A stretch of 64,000 bases of DNA from Streptomyces diastatochromogenes (GCA_026913215.1 JAPTYK010000001.1:2852001-2916000), one strand, 5' to 3'; numbered from the stretch's first letter, positions 1 through 10,191 are shown. Numbers and translations: made by a program. Notes: generated by a model from the letters alone, not told the origin.

Positions 1-93
1 ATCGACCTGATCAACCGCGGCTACGAGAACTTCATGGAGAAGCTCGTGGAGCTGGGCGCGAAGGTCGAGCTGCCGGGCAGCGCGCTGGTCTAG
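1..93 (+). CDS. murA: UDP-N-acetylglucosamine 1-carboxyvinyltransferase (MurA), 3' end only
   Basis: Only the last 30 codons and the TAG stop lie in the window; the rest is upstream. The tail contains NRGYENFMEKL and LGAKVELPG, which is the usual C-terminus of actinobacterial MurA, the enzyme that transfers enolpyruvate from PEP to UDP-GlcNAc in the first committed step of peptidoglycan synthesis. The convergent hupA gene next to it is the normal murA neighbour in Streptomyces, which supports the call. The catalytic Cys and substrate loop cannot be checked here. Confidence 0.8.
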   Translation: MDLINRGYENFMEKLVELGAKVELPGSALV

Positions 94-169
94 GAGACGC
101 CGACGGGCCCGTACCGACGCGTACGGGCCCGTACGGGCGCCCCACGGGCCCCTTGGGGCGCATACGAAA

Positions 170-200
170 GGGCGGCCACCCCCTGACAGGGTGGCCGCCC
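170..200. terminator. Bidirectional intrinsic terminator between murA and hupA
   Basis: A perfect 12-bp inverted repeat (left arm 170-181, right arm 189-200, 7-nt loop) is preceded by AAA and followed by TTT, so it can terminate both convergent genes. Confidence 0.85.
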
Positions 201-221
201 TTTCTGCGCCTCTGGGCTGCC

Positions 222-503
222 TTACTTGCCCTTGGCGGCTTCCTTGAGCTTCGAGCCCGCGGAGACCTTCACGCTGAAGCCGGCCGGGATGTCGATCGGG
301 TCGCCGGTCTGCGGGTTACGAGCGGTGCGAGCGGCACGGTGGGTGCGCTCGAAGGTCAGGAAGCCGGGGATGGTGACCTTCTCGTCACCCTTGGCGACGA
401 CCTCACCGACGGTCTCGGCGAGAGCGGCCAGCACGGCGTCGGCGTCCTTGCGGGTCACCTCGGCGCGGTCGGCCAGGGCGGCCACCAGCTCACTGCGGTT
501 CAT
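222..503 (-). CDS. hupA: Histone-like DNA-binding protein HU (HupA type)
   Basis: A 93-residue HU protein that bends and compacts DNA as a dimer in the nucleoid. It begins MNRSELVAALA and has the IPGFLTFE and RNPQTG motifs of the DNA-binding arm (about residues 45-70). The length is that of the short HupA form; the second Streptomyces HU, HupS, carries a long lysine-rich tail that is absent here. The ATG is preceded by GGGAG. The gene is single and convergent to murA. The 312 bases upstream hold its promoter region and the malic enzyme terminator, and no other gene is seen there. Confidence 0.95.
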   Translation of the reverse strand: MNRSELVAALADRAEVTRKDADAVLAALAETVGEVVAKGDEKVTIPGFLTFERTHRAARTARNPQTGDPIDIPAGFSVKVSAGSKLKEAAKGK

Positions 504-755
504 GTTGTTACTCCCGTGTCTTTCTTGCCTGTGAGGCGTGCCACGCGGCGGAAGCCGCGCGATTGGGTACAGCGAAGCCGATGCTGCCAGGGCCCTCGGA
601 CAGTCCCCGGACCCGGGTCACATGACAGACCCTCGCGCCCAAACACGCATCCTGCCCCCACCAGCGGCGGGAACGCCAATCCGGCACCCCCGCGGGTCAC
701 ACGAAAAGCGCCGGAACCCCGTGGTGGTGACGTTCTGTCGACGCCGCGCAAACAG

Positions 756-800
756 CGCGGAGCCGAAAAGCCACCCTAAAGGCGGGTTTACGGCTCCGCG
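756..800 (-). terminator. Terminator hairpin of the malic enzyme gene
   Basis: A perfect 10-bp outer stem (756-765 with 791-800) encloses a partly paired, A/T-containing centre. It sits 16 bases after the malic enzyme stop and transcription from the minus strand would enter it. Confidence 0.7.
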
Positions 801-815
801 AATCGCGACGCGCCG

Positions 816-2246
816 TCAGCGCCCGCTCGACGACGCTCCGGCGCCCGCGGCCTTCGCCGCGTTCCGGACGGCTCCGGCGACCGCGCCGGCGACCTTGTCG
901 TTGAAGACCGACGGGATGATGTAGTTCGGGTTGAGCTCGCCCTCGGTGACCACGTCGGCGAGGGCGGAGGCCGCCGCCAGCATCATCTCCGTGTTGACGG
1001 TACGGGACTGGGCGTCGAGCAGGCCGCGGAAGACGCCCGGGAAGACCAGCACGTTGTTGATCTGGTTCGGGAAGTCCGAGCGGCCGGTGGCGACGACGGC
1101 GGCGGTCTGCCGGGCGGCGGCCGGGTCGACCTCCGGGTCGGGGTTCGCGAGCGCGAACACGATGGCGCCCTCCGCCATGGCGGCGACGTCCTCCGCGCCG
1201 AGCAGGTTCGGGGCCGAGACGCCGATGAACACGTCCGCGCCGACGACGGCCTCCTTGAGGGTGCCGGTGACGCCCTCGGGGTTGGTGTTGTCGGCGATCC
1301 AGCGCAGCGGGGTGCCGGGGGCGGCCTCCACGAGGTCCTCGCGGTCCGCGTGCACGACGCCGTGGATGTCGGCGACGACGGCGTGCTTCACGCCGGCCGC
1401 GATCAGCAGCTTGAGGATGGCCGTACCGGCGGCGCCGGCACCGGACATGACGACCCGTACGTCGCCGATGCCCTTGCCGACCACGCGCAGCGCGTTGGTG
1501 AGGGCGGCGAGGACGACGATGGCGGTGCCGTGCTGGTCGTCGTGGAAGACCGGGATGTCCAGGGCCTCGCGCAGCCGGGCCTCGATCTCGAAGCAGCGGG
1601 GCGCGGAGATGTCCTCCAGGTTGATGCCCGCGAAGCCGGGGGCGATGGCCTTGACGATCGAGACGATCTCGTCGGTGTCCTGGGTGTCCAGGCAGATCGG
1701 CCAGGCGTCGATGTCGGCGAAGCGCTTGAACAGGGCCGCCTTGCCCTCCATGACCGGCATGGCGGCCATCGGGCCGATGTTGCCGAGGCCGAGGACGGCG
1801 GAGCCGTCGGTGACGACCGCGACGGTGTTGCGCTTGATGGTGAGGCGGCGGGCGTCCTCGGGGTTCTCGGCGATCGCCATGCACACGCGGGCGACGCCCG
1901 GGGTGTAGATCATCGAGAGGTCGTCACGGTTGCGGATGGGGTGCTTCGACGCCATCTCGATCTTGCCGCCGAGGTGCATCAGGAACGTACGGTCGGAGAC
2001 CTTGCCGAGGACGACGCCCTCGATCGTCTTCAGCTGCTGGACGATCTCGTCGGCGTGCGCGGTGGAGGTCGCGGCGATCGTGACGTCGATGCGGAGCTTC
2101 TCGTGGCCGGAGGCGGTCACGTCGAGGCCGGTGACGGATCCGCCGTGGGACTCCACCGCCGTGGTGAGCTGGGAGACCGCGGTTCCGCTGGCGGGAACCT
2201 CCAGCCGGACCGTCATCGAGTACGAGACGCTGGGCGCCGTTGCCAT
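816..2246 (-). CDS. NAD(P)-dependent malic enzyme with N-terminal ACT domain
   Basis: This 476-residue protein oxidatively decarboxylates malate to pyruvate, linking the TCA cycle to gluconeogenesis and lipid precursors. Residues 1-80 form an ACT-like regulatory domain. The short-type malic enzyme core follows, with the malate-binding region YTPGVA, the metal and active-site stretch FHDDQHGTA, and a Rossmann nucleotide site around VVMSGAGAAGTA. The C-terminal part carries FPNQINNVL and FPGVFRG, typical of the family. The frame is intact. The ACT domain suggests allosteric control by a small ligand. Sequence alone does not settle NAD versus NADP. The upstream gap to helD has a small palindrome that may be an operator. 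Confidence 0.93.
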   Translation of the reverse strand: MATAPSVSYSMTVRLEVPASGTAVSQLTTAVESHGGSVTGLDVTASGHEKLRIDVTIAATSTAHADEIVQQLKTIEGVVLGKVSDRTFLMHLGGKIEMASKHPIRNRDDLSMIYTPGVARVCMAIAENPEDARRLTIKRNTVAVVTDGSAVLGLGNIGPMAAMPVMEGKAALFKRFADIDAWPICLDTQDTDEIVSIVKAIAPGFAGINLEDISAPRCFEIEARLREALDIPVFHDDQHGTAIVVLAALTNALRVVGKGIGDVRVVMSGAGAAGTAILKLLIAAGVKHAVVADIHGVVHADREDLVEAAPGTPLRWIADNTNPEGVTGTLKEAVVGADVFIGVSAPNLLGAEDVAAMAEGAIVFALANPDPEVDPAAARQTAAVVATGRSDFPNQINNVLVFPGVFRGLLDAQSRTVNTEMMLAAASALADVVTEGELNPNYIIPSVFNDKVAGAVAGAVRNAAKAAGAGASSSGR

Positions 2247-2328
2247 GGCCGAGTTCCTCTGCTTTCCCTAGCTTCGCTGCTACGTCGCCCCGGCTGGTTG
2301 CCCTGGCGGCGCCCTCCGATGGTCGCAC

Positions 2329-2342
2329 CTACCCGCCGGTAG
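2329..2342. promoter_or_regulatory. Candidate operator upstream of the malic enzyme gene
   Basis: CTACCCGCCGGTAG has 5-bp palindromic half-sites (CTACC / GGTAG) and lies 83 bases upstream of the malic enzyme start in a locally AT-richer stretch. It looks like a TetR- or GntR-type site. No regulator can be assigned from sequence alone. Confidence 0.35.
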
Positions 2343-2410
2343 CAGGTAATGCGGTCATTTCGTTTTCGGAAAGTAGTTTCCACCATACGAGAACCACTGG
2401 GGAAACAGAA

Positions 2411-2444
2411 GAGGCCCCCGTCACCGGAGGTGACCAGGGGCCTC
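2411..2444 (-). terminator. Hairpin downstream of helD
   Basis: An inverted repeat (2411-2425 with 2429-2444, one bulge) lies between helD and the malic enzyme gene on the same strand. It is placed to terminate helD before the malic enzyme promoter. There is no clear U-tract. Confidence 0.6.
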
Positions 2445-2677
2445 AACTTCGTACATACATCTAAGTGGCACCGACCCGCCATGCTCGCCTCGCGGCAAGT
2501 GGTCCCTCTGAGGGACGAAGGTTGGGCCCGGGGGCTTGGATCGAGCCGGTGCCACGACAAGGCTAACAAACCACCCTGGCTGGTGATTCCAGCGCCACAG
2601 GTTGACCTGAAATCGGCGCCCCGCGCGGGCCGGACCGGACCCGCGAGAGGTCGGATCCAGCCCCTCGCGGGGAGCGC

Positions 2678-4998
2678 TCAGTCCCGCAGCAGGTCCGGGA
2701 CCCCGCCTCGTCCGGCATGTCCCGGTCGCCCGCGAGCACCGTGAGTGCCTGCGTGGACCGGGTCAGGGCCACGTACAGCACCCGCAGGCCGGCGGGCGAC
2801 TCGTCCGCGATCTCGGCCGGGGACACGACGACGGTGGCGTCGTACTCCAGCCCCTTCGCCTCCAGGGAGCCGAGGGCCACGACCCGGTCGCCGAGGCCGG
2901 CGAGCCACCGCGCGGCCTCTTCCCGCCGGTTCATGGCGACGACGACACCGACGGTTCCGTCCACCTCGCCGAGCAGCCGCTCCGCCTCCAAACGTACGGT
3001 TTCGGCCAGCTCGCCCTTCTCCGCCACCGGGACGAAGCGGGGCTCGACGCCCGTCGAACGGACCGCGCGCGGCGACTCCTTGCCCGGCATCGCCAGGGCC
3101 AGGACCTTGGCGGCCAGCTCGGCGATCTCCGCCGGGTTCCGGTAGTTCACGGTGAGCTCGAAGCGGCGCCGCGGCCGGGTGCCGAGGGCCTCGTCGCGGG
3201 CCTCGGCGGCCTCGTCCGGGTCCGACCAGGAGGACTGCGCCGGGTCGCCGACGACCGTCCAGGTGGCGTGCCGGCCGCGCCGCCCGACCATCCGCCACTG
3301 CATGGGCGTCAGGTCCTGGGCCTCGTCCACGATCACGTGCGCGTACTCGGTGCGCTCGGCGGCGAGCCGCTCGGCCCGCTCCCGCTGGGTCTCCTCCCGT
3401 ACGGGCATCAGCTCCTCCAGGCCCGTGAGCTGGTCCAGCGGGTCGTACTCCCGCTTCTTGCGGGGCCGGGCCGGGGCGCCGAGCAGGGTGTTCAGCTCGT
3501 CGAGGAGGGCCACGTCGTGGACGGAGAGCTCCCGGCGGCGCAGCGAACGCGCGAGCCGCCGCACCTCGCCCGGGTTGAGGATCCGGCGGGCCCAGCGGCC
3601 GAGCCGCCGCTCGTCGGCCATCGCGTCGAGGACCTGCCGGGGCGTGAGCTCGGGCCACCAGGCGTCGAGGAAGCCGAGGAAGGAGTCCTCGGTGGACACG
3701 TCCTCGTCGAAGGAGGACCGCAGCTCGGCGGCGAGCTCGGGGTCGCTGTGCCGCCGGCGGCGCCGGACCTGGCGTACAGCGCGTCGAGGAGGAGCCGGCG
3801 GGCCCGCGGCCGCAGCAGGTTGACGGGGGCGGTGCCGCCGAGAACGTTGTGCCGGATGCGGCGGAGCTCGTCGGCCTCCAGCTCCAGGCGCCGCCCGAAG
3901 GCGACGACGCGGAGCCGGGTGGGGTCCCGGCGGACGCGGGCCTCCTCCCCAGCTCGGGCTGCGCCTTGGGGCGGGCGTCTCCAGGGCGCCCCGGGCGGCC
4001 TTCCGCAGCACGTGCACCATGCGGGAGGAGCCCTTGATCCGGGCGACGGCCGGCTCGTCGTACGCGGTGGCCTCGGCCCCGTCGACGAGCGAGCCGACGG
4101 CGCGGATCGCGACCTGGCCCTCCTCGCCGAGGGAGGGCAGGACGCCCTCGGTGTACGAGACGAGCAGCGGGGTCGGCGAGACGATCAGGATGCCGCCCGC
4201 GTAGCGCCGCCGGTCCTGGTAGAGCAGGTAGGCGGCCCGGTGCAGCGCCACGGCGGTCTTCCCGGTCCCGGGCCCGCCCTCGACGTACGTGACGGAGGCG
4301 GCGGGCGCGCGGATGACGAGGTCCTGCTCGGCCTGGATGGAGGACACGATGTCCCGCATGGTGTGGCTGCGGGCCTGCCCCAGGGCGGCCATCAGGGCGC
4401 CGTCGCCGATCACGGGCAGCTCGTGCCCGTCGAGGGTGGCGCGCAGCTCGGGGCGCATGAGGTCGTCCTCCACGCCGAGGACCTGGCGGCCCTTGGAGCG
4501 GATGACACGACGGCGGACCACGCGGCCGGGCTCGACCGGGGTGGACCGGTAGAACGGCGCGGCGGCGGGCGCGCGCCAGTCGATCACGAGCGGCGAGTAG
4601 TCGGCGTCGAGCACGCCGATCCGGCCGATGTGGAGGGTCTCTCCGATGTCGGCGGTGTTGTCGGGACGGATGGCGTCCTCGGCGGGCTCGACGGACGTGT
4701 ACGCCCCGTCGGGGCCCTTCTTGCCGTCCTTCCCGTACAGCAGGTCGATCCGGCCGAAGAGGAAGTCCTCGAACTCGTTGTTGAGCCGGTTGAGGTGGAT
4801 GCCGGCCCGGAACACCTGGGCGTCCCGCTCGGCGAGGGCACCGGGCGTGCCGACCTGACCCCGCTGGGCGGCGTCGTTCATCAGGAACTCCGCCTCGTGG
4901 ATCTTCTCCTCCAGTCGGCGGTAGACCTGATCCAGATGTTCCTGCTCGACACCGATCTCACGGTCTCTGACCGTGTCCACGGCTTCCTGCGCGGCCAC
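2678..4998 (-). CDS. helD: HelD-like RNA polymerase recycling ATPase (UvrD/Rep superfamily)
   Basis: HelD binds stalled or post-termination RNA polymerase and uses ATP to release it from nucleic acid. The N-terminal coiled coil (residues about 15-70) matches the HelD wedge. Walker A is EGGPGTGKTAVALHRAA near residue 240, Walker B is HVIVDEAQDLTPMQW, and the late motif LYVALTRSTQ is typical of superfamily 1. The start is GTG with an AGGGGG element upstream. Four one-base deletions are inferred: two near 3950-3975, one near 3770 and one near 2705. Adding them gives 2325 bases, 774 residues, and restores the expected end PDLLRD and stop at 2678. Without correction the reading would run on to 2563. 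Confidence 0.88.
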
Positions 4999-5061
4999 CT
5001 ACGGCCCCCTTCTCACGTGCACTGGGCAGCCGTCGAGCGTACGCCACGAGGGGGCACCGTG

Positions 5062-6227
5062 TCAGGCGCGCGGCGAGGGGGCCCGGTCGTCGTACTTCTG
5101 CTCCGCCCTCGGGTCCACCGCGAGGCGGTATCCCCGCTTCACCACCGTCTGGATCAGCTTCGGCGTCCCGAGGGCCGTGCGGAGGCGGGCCATCGCCGTC
5201 TCCACGGCGTGTTCGTCGCGCCCGGCGCCGGGCAGCGCGCGGAGCAGGTCGGCGCGGGAGACGACCCAGCCGGGGCGGCGGGCGAGGAGGCCGAGGAGGG
5301 CCATTCCGGCGGGCGGGACGGGCCGCAGGGCGCCGTCGACGAGGACGGCGTGCCCGCGGACCTCGACGCGGTGCCCGGCGACGGGCAGGACCCGCGCGCG
5401 GGCGGGCAGCTCCTGCAGAGGAGCTGGACGAGCGGGCCGAGCCGGAAGCGCTCCGGCTGGTGGGTGTCGATGCCCTCCGCCTGGAGCGGCAGCGCCGTCA
5501 CGGGCCCCACGCACACCGCGAGCACCTCGTGCCGGAGCGCGGCGACGAGCGCGTCCCGTACGCCCCGCTCCCCGCCCGGGAGAACAGCGACGCGGCGGCG
5601 GGCGCGCTGGTGAAGGTCACCGCGTCGAGCCCGCGCGCGAGGACCGCGTCGAGGAGCCGGTCGAGCGGTCCGAGGTCCTCGGGCGGCATCCAGCGGTAGA
5701 CGGGGACGCCGACGACCTCCGCGCCGCCCGCCGTCAGGGCCTCCACGAAGCCCGGCAGGGGCTCGCCGTGCAGCTGGAGCGCGATGCGGCGGCCCGCCAC
5801 GCCCTCCGCGAGGAGCCGGTCGAGGACCTCGGCCATGGACTCGGAGGAGGGCGACCAGGACTCGGTGAGTCCGGCGGCCCGGACGGCTCCCTTGACCTTC
5901 GGGCCCCGGGCGAGGAGCTCGACGCGGCGCAGCACGTCGAGGAGTTCCTCCCCGTGCCCCCAGCCTTCCGCGGCCTCGATCCAGCCCCGGAAGCCGATGG
6001 CCGTGGTGGCGACGACGACGTCCGGGGCGTGGCCGACGAGTTCCTTGGTGGCGGCGAGGAGTTCGGTGTCGTCGGCGAGGGGCACGATCCGCAGGGCGGG
6101 GCCGTGGACGACGGCCGCTCCGCGCCGCGCAGCAGCGCGATCAGCTCGTCGGCGCGGCGTGCCGCGGTGACGCCGACGGTGAAGCCGGCGAGGGGCCGTG
6201 TTCTTGCTCGTCCTGGGGCTCGTCCAT
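5062..6227 (-). CDS. Uroporphyrinogen-III synthase fused to a winged-helix DNA-binding domain
   Basis: The N-terminal two thirds resemble uroporphyrinogen-III synthase (HemD), which closes hydroxymethylbilane into the tetrapyrrole ring: GFTVGVTAARRADEL at the start, then RMPPEDLGPL-like and FTSAPAAASLF stretches. The last about 100 residues are an OmpR-type winged helix (VRGHAVLVDGALRPVPP, MARLRTALG, VVKRGYRL). Such bifunctional proteins are known in actinobacteria beside nitrate/nitrite genes, and narK is directly upstream here. The start ATG at 6227 reads MDEPQDEQEHG. Four one-base deletions (near 6192, 6140, 5578 and 5416) are inferred; the corrected gene has 390 codons. The probable roles are siroheme/heme supply and transcriptional control. 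Confidence 0.8.
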
Positions 6228-6322
6228 GGGGTCCGAGCCTGACGGGAGCGCGTGACGGGCCGGGTTCGTCGGTATTTCCTGGCCGTTACGGTCCGCGCCG
6301 GGCGCCGGGGAGGGCACGGGGA

Positions 6323-7675
6323 TCACACCCGCGCGGAGAGGGGCCGGGCTCCGCTCCGTGGCCGCCGCCGCGGTCGCGGGGCGGCGGCCGGGCTCCGAAG
6401 GTATACCGCCCAGGTGACGGCCATGCAGACCGCGTAGAAGGCGAGGAAGGCGACGAAGGCGGCGGTGCCGGTGCCGACGGTCTGGAAGGACTGGCGGAAG
6501 GCGAGGTTGATGCCGAGTCCGCCGAGCGCGCCGACGGCGCCGATGAGGCCCATGGCGGCGCCGGAGAGCCGCCGTCCGTAGGCTTCGGCGGCCTCGCCCG
6601 CGAGGCCCTCGCGGTGACCCTGGGCGAGGAAGATCGCGGGGATCATCTTGTACGTGGAGCCGTTGCCGAGGCCGCTGAGGGCGAAGAGCCCGATGAAGCC
6701 GACGAGGAAGACGGCGAGGGACTCGACGACGGAGGCGTAGAGGACGACGCCGGTCGCGGCGGCCATCGCGGCGAAGGTCCCCAGGGTGATGCGGGCGCCG
6801 CCGTGCCGGTCGGCGAGGGAGCCGCCGACGGGCCGGACGAGCGAGCCGAGCAGCGGGCCGATGAAGGTGAGGGAGGCGGCCTGGAGCGGGGTGCGGCCGA
6901 ACTGGGTCTGGAGGACGAGGCCGAAGGCGAAGCTGTAGCCGATGAAGGAGCCGAAGGTGCCCACGTACAGGAAGGCCATGATCCAGGTGTGCCGGGCCCG
7001 CACGGCCTCCTTCGCGGCGCCCGCGTCGTTCTTCACGGGGGCGAGGTTGTCCATGAACAGCGCGGCGCAGACGGCGGCGACGACGATCAGGGGCAGGTAG
7101 ACGCCGAGGACGATCCTGGGGTGCAGGGCTCCGGCGGTGCCGATGACGAGGAGGCCGACGAGCTGGACGACGGGGACGCCGATGTTGCCGCCGCCCGCGT
7201 TGAGGCCGAGCGCCCAGCCCTTCTTCCGGAGGGGGAAGAAGGCGTTGATGTTGGTCATGGAGGAGGCGAAGTTGCCGCCGCCGACGCCGGTGAGCGCGGC
7301 GACGAGGACGAGGACGGTGTACGGGGTGCCGGGCCGCATCACCGCGAGGGCGAGGCCGGTGGGCGCCAGGAGCAGCAGGGCGCTGAGGACCGTCCAGTTG
7401 CGGCCGCCGAAGCGGGCGACGGCGAAGGTGTACGGGACGCGGATCAGCGCGCCGGTGAGGGTGGCGGTGGCGATCAGGAAGAACTTGCCGGCGGGGTCGA
7501 TCCCGTACTGGGGGCCCATGAAGAGGACCATGACGGACCACAGGCTCCAGACGGAGAAGCCGATGTGCTCGGAGAGGACGGAGAAGAGCAGGTTCCGGCG
7601 GGCGATCCGCTCTCCCCTCTCCCGCCAGAAGGTCTCGTCCTCCGGTTCCCAGTGTTCGATCCAGCGGCCACCCAT
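6323..7675 (-). CDS. narK: Nitrate/nitrite antiporter, MFS family (NarK type)
   Basis: A 450-residue, 12-helix major facilitator of the NNP family that moves nitrate and/or nitrite across the membrane. The two family signatures are present: GGGNFASSMTNINAFFP (about residue 130) and GLNAGGGNIGV shortly after. The chosen ATG at 7675 gives MGGRWIEHWEPED and is preceded by GGAGGTG; a longer upstream reading lacks a ribosome site and runs into the LysR end. The tail is Arg/Pro-rich. The frame is intact. It probably forms a unit with the downstream HemD/winged-helix gene, which would make or sense siroheme for nitrite reduction. Confidence 0.9.
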   Translation of the reverse strand: MGGRWIEHWEPEDETFWRERGERIARRNLLFSVLSEHIGFSVWSLWSVMVLFMGPQYGIDPAGKFFLIATATLTGALIRVPYTFAVARFGGRNWTVLSALLLLAPTGLALAVMRPGTPYTVLVLVAALTGVGGGNFASSMTNINAFFPLRKKGWALGLNAGGGNIGVPVVQLVGLLVIGTAGALHPRIVLGVYLPLIVVAAVCAALFMDNLAPVKNDAGAAKEAVRARHTWIMAFLYVGTFGSFIGYSFAFGLVLQTQFGRTPLQAASLTFIGPLLGSLVRPVGGSLADRHGGARITLGTFAAMAAATGVVLYASVVESLAVFLVGFIGLFALSGLGNGSTYKMIPAIFLAQGHREGLAGEAAEAYGRRLSGAAMGLIGAVGALGGLGINLAFRQSFQTVGTGTAAFVAFLAFYAVCMAVTWAVYLRSPAAAPRPRRRPRSGARPLSARV

Positions 7676-7802
7676 CGCGCACCTCCACGGAGTCGGATCC
7701 CTGATGCGACCGACGCTAGGAAGGGCGCGTTTCGGGCCGGTGCCGTGAGGTGACGGTGACGGAACCTTGCTCTCACCCGGAGCGCGGGGGCCCTGTGAGC
7801 GC

Positions 7803-7890
7803 CCCCTGTGCGGGCCTGGGCGGGAGGCGGGCGTACGGGCCTGGGCGGGCCTATGTGGGCCTGGGGCGGACCTGTGCGGGCCTACGCGGG
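7803..7890. repeat. Short G-rich degenerate repeat
   Basis: Several imperfect copies of GCGGGCCTGGGCGG-like units follow each other just beyond the LysR gene, overlapping its last codons, in the gap before narK. They could be a low-complexity slippage tract. No coding role is seen. Confidence 0.45.
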
Positions 7891-8827
7891 CAGGCCGGGT
7901 TCCTCCTCCGGCAGCCAGGAGCCGGGGGGACGGGTGAGCCACCCCTCCCGGGCGCCCAGCTCCGCCGCCGCCCGGCGCAGGGCGTCCAGGCCGGGGTGGC
8001 GGAGTCCCTGCGCCACACCAGGCTCACGGGCGAGAGGGGACGGGGTCGACGAGCGGCCGGGTCACGCAGTCCGGCATGGGCGGGAAGCCGACGACGGCGA
8101 GGACCGGGTGGCGGTGCTTGGCCATGAGCCGGCGGAACTCCTGGCGGCCGACCGCCAGGGGCGCGGGCGGGGCGATCCTGATGCCCCGCCCGGCGAAGAG
8201 GCGGGCGGCGAGGTCGGTCCACTCGGGGTGCGGTCGTTCCCGGCCCCGGCGTAGATCCGCTCTCCGGCGAGCCGGGCGAGCGGCACCTCGGGCAGGGCGG
8301 CGAGCGGGTGGTCCCCGGAAGGACGACGGCCATCGGCTCGTACCGGACGAACTGGGAGTCGAGCCGGGCCCTGAGACGGGCGTCGAGCCCCCGTACCGGC
8401 CGAAGGACGTGTCGATCCGGCCGGCGAGGATCTCCCGCACGGCGCCGGTGAGGCCGCTCTCGTAGCGGGCCATCAGCTCCTGTTCCGGGGCCAGTTCGCG
8501 GGCCCGGAGCAGGACCCGCTCGTGGACGAGGTCGGGGCTGTTGAGGTCGACGAGGAGCGGCCGGGGCACGGCCCGGAAGGCCTCGCTCAGCTCGTCGTGG
8601 GCGGCCAGCACCCGGCGGGCGTACGGGAGGAGGCGTTCGCCGTCGGGGGTGAGGGAGACCTGCCGGGTGGTCCGTACGAAGAGCTCGGCGCCCAACTCGC
8701 GCTCCAGGCGCCGGATGTCGCGGCTGAGGGCCTGCTGGGCGACGTAGAGGCGGGCGGCGGCGCGGGTGAAGTGCAGCTCTTCGGCGACGGCGGTGAAGGA
8801 GCGCAGCAGACGCGGGTCGACGGACAT
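7882..8827 (-). CDS. LysR-family transcriptional regulator
   Basis: A LysR regulator with an N-terminal helix-turn-helix (LRSFTAVAEELHFTRAAARL, residues 5-24, then QQALSRDIRRLERELG) and a C-terminal ligand-binding domain. The start ATG at 8827 reads MSVDPRLL. The reading frame is broken five times (near 8385, 8312, 8232, 8025 and 7985), each explained by one lost base. The corrected gene has 317 codons and ends GLPA. The gene is divergent from an MFS exporter 83 bases away, so it probably controls that gene from the shared intergenic region. If the breaks were real it would be a pseudogene. Confidence 0.8.
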
Positions 8828-8910
8828 CGTCGCAGTCAACAACACGGGCGCGTGAATCACCACCGAGCAGGTGTTGGACCGCCGGGACCGCGCCGACCCA
8901 CCCTGGGGCC

Positions 8911-10177
8911 ATGCCGCAACCGGACCTCACCCTCACCCCGGCGGGCCCGGCCCTCGCCCCCCGCTACCGCGAAACCCCCGCGCGCTCCCGCCAATCCGTA
9001 CCTGCGCCTCTTCTCCCGTCCCGGCACGCGCGCCTTCACCGCCGGGAACCTGATCGCCCGGCTGCCCAGCGGCATGTTCGGCGTCAGCGCCGTGATCATG
9101 ATCTCGGCGGTGTACGGCTCGTACGCCCTGGCCGGCGCGGTCACCGCCACCGGTCTCGCCGTCGGCTCCGTCACCGGCCCGCTGATCGCCCGGCTCGTCG
9201 ACCGGTACGGCCAGGCCCGGGTCGCGGTCCCGGCCACCGCCCACGCGGTCCTCGGCCATCTGGTCCTGGCGCTCTGCGTCCACGCGAAGGCCCCGGTCTG
9301 GGCGCTCTTCCTGACCGCCGCCCTCACCGCCACCACCCCGAACACGGGCGGGATGTCCCGGGCCCGCTGGGCCCACCTCCTCCGGGACGACCCGGACGCC
9401 CTGCACACCGCGAACGCCTTCGAACAGGCCGCCGACGAGCTCTGCTACATGCTCGGCCCCGTCCTGGCCGCCGTCCTCTGCTCCGCCCTCTTCCCGAGGC
9501 CGGCACCCTCACCGCGGCCGCCCTCTTCCTCGGCGGCGTCCTCCTCTTCACCGCCCAACGCGCCACCGAGCCCCCGTCGCCCCCCGCCCTCCTCGGGCTC
9601 CCGCTCCGCGCCCCCGGGATGCCCCGCTCCTCGCGGTCTTCCTCGCCACGGGCGCGGTCTTCGGCTCGATGGAGGTCGTGACCCTCGCCCACGTGGACGG
9701 CCCGGTCGCGGGCCCGGTCCTCGCCCTCCAGGCCGCAGGCTCCTGCGCCGCCGGCCTCCCTACGGCCGCATCCGCCGCACCGCCCGCCTCCGCACCTGCC
9801 TCGCCGCCATGACCGTCCTGATGGCCCTCCCCCTCCTCGCCGCCTCGACCGCCTCCCTGCCCGCCCTGGCCATTGCCCTCCTCCTGGCGGGCATGGCCAC
9901 GGCCCCGACGATGGTGACCGGCATGGGCCTGATCCAACGCCTCACCCCGCCCGGCCAGCTCAACGAAGGCATGACCCTCGCCGTGACCGCCCTCCTGGCG
10001 GGCATCGCGACCGGCTCCGCCACCGGCGGCTGGGCCGCCGACCACGCCCCCTTCGCCTCCTTCGGCTTCCTGATCCCGGTGACGGCGGCGGCGACGGCCC
10101 TGACGCTGTGCGCGACGACCGGCACGGGCGGGCCGAAGCGGCAGGAAGAGCTCCCGAAGGCCCGCTGGCCCTCCTGA
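8911..10177 (+). CDS. MFS transporter
   Basis: A multi-helix major facilitator, about 420 residues after correction, probably an exporter. The first helices read FTAGNLIARLPSGMFG and YALAGAVTATGLAVG, and the loop 2-3 motif is LIARLVDRYGQARV. The C-terminal half has several clear helices (ALAIALLLAGMA, EGMTLAVTALLAGIATG). One-base shifts occur near 8985, 9497, 9590-9625 and 9760. The start is ATG with a weak ribosome site. The divergent LysR gene is the likely regulator. The substrate is unknown. Confidence 0.78.
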
Positions 10178-10191
10178 CGCCGGGCATGACA

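Noticed and set aside
4973..7753. A 926-codon plus-strand frame opposite the HemD fusion and narK
   Set aside because: Its composition is pure GC-bias (Gly, Glu, Asp, Arg) and it opposes real genes with recognised motifs.
7882..8827. LysR gene as a decayed pseudogene
   Set aside because: All five breaks are single deletions in C/G runs, and neighbouring conserved core genes show the same, so error is more likely than decay. Re-sequencing could reverse this.
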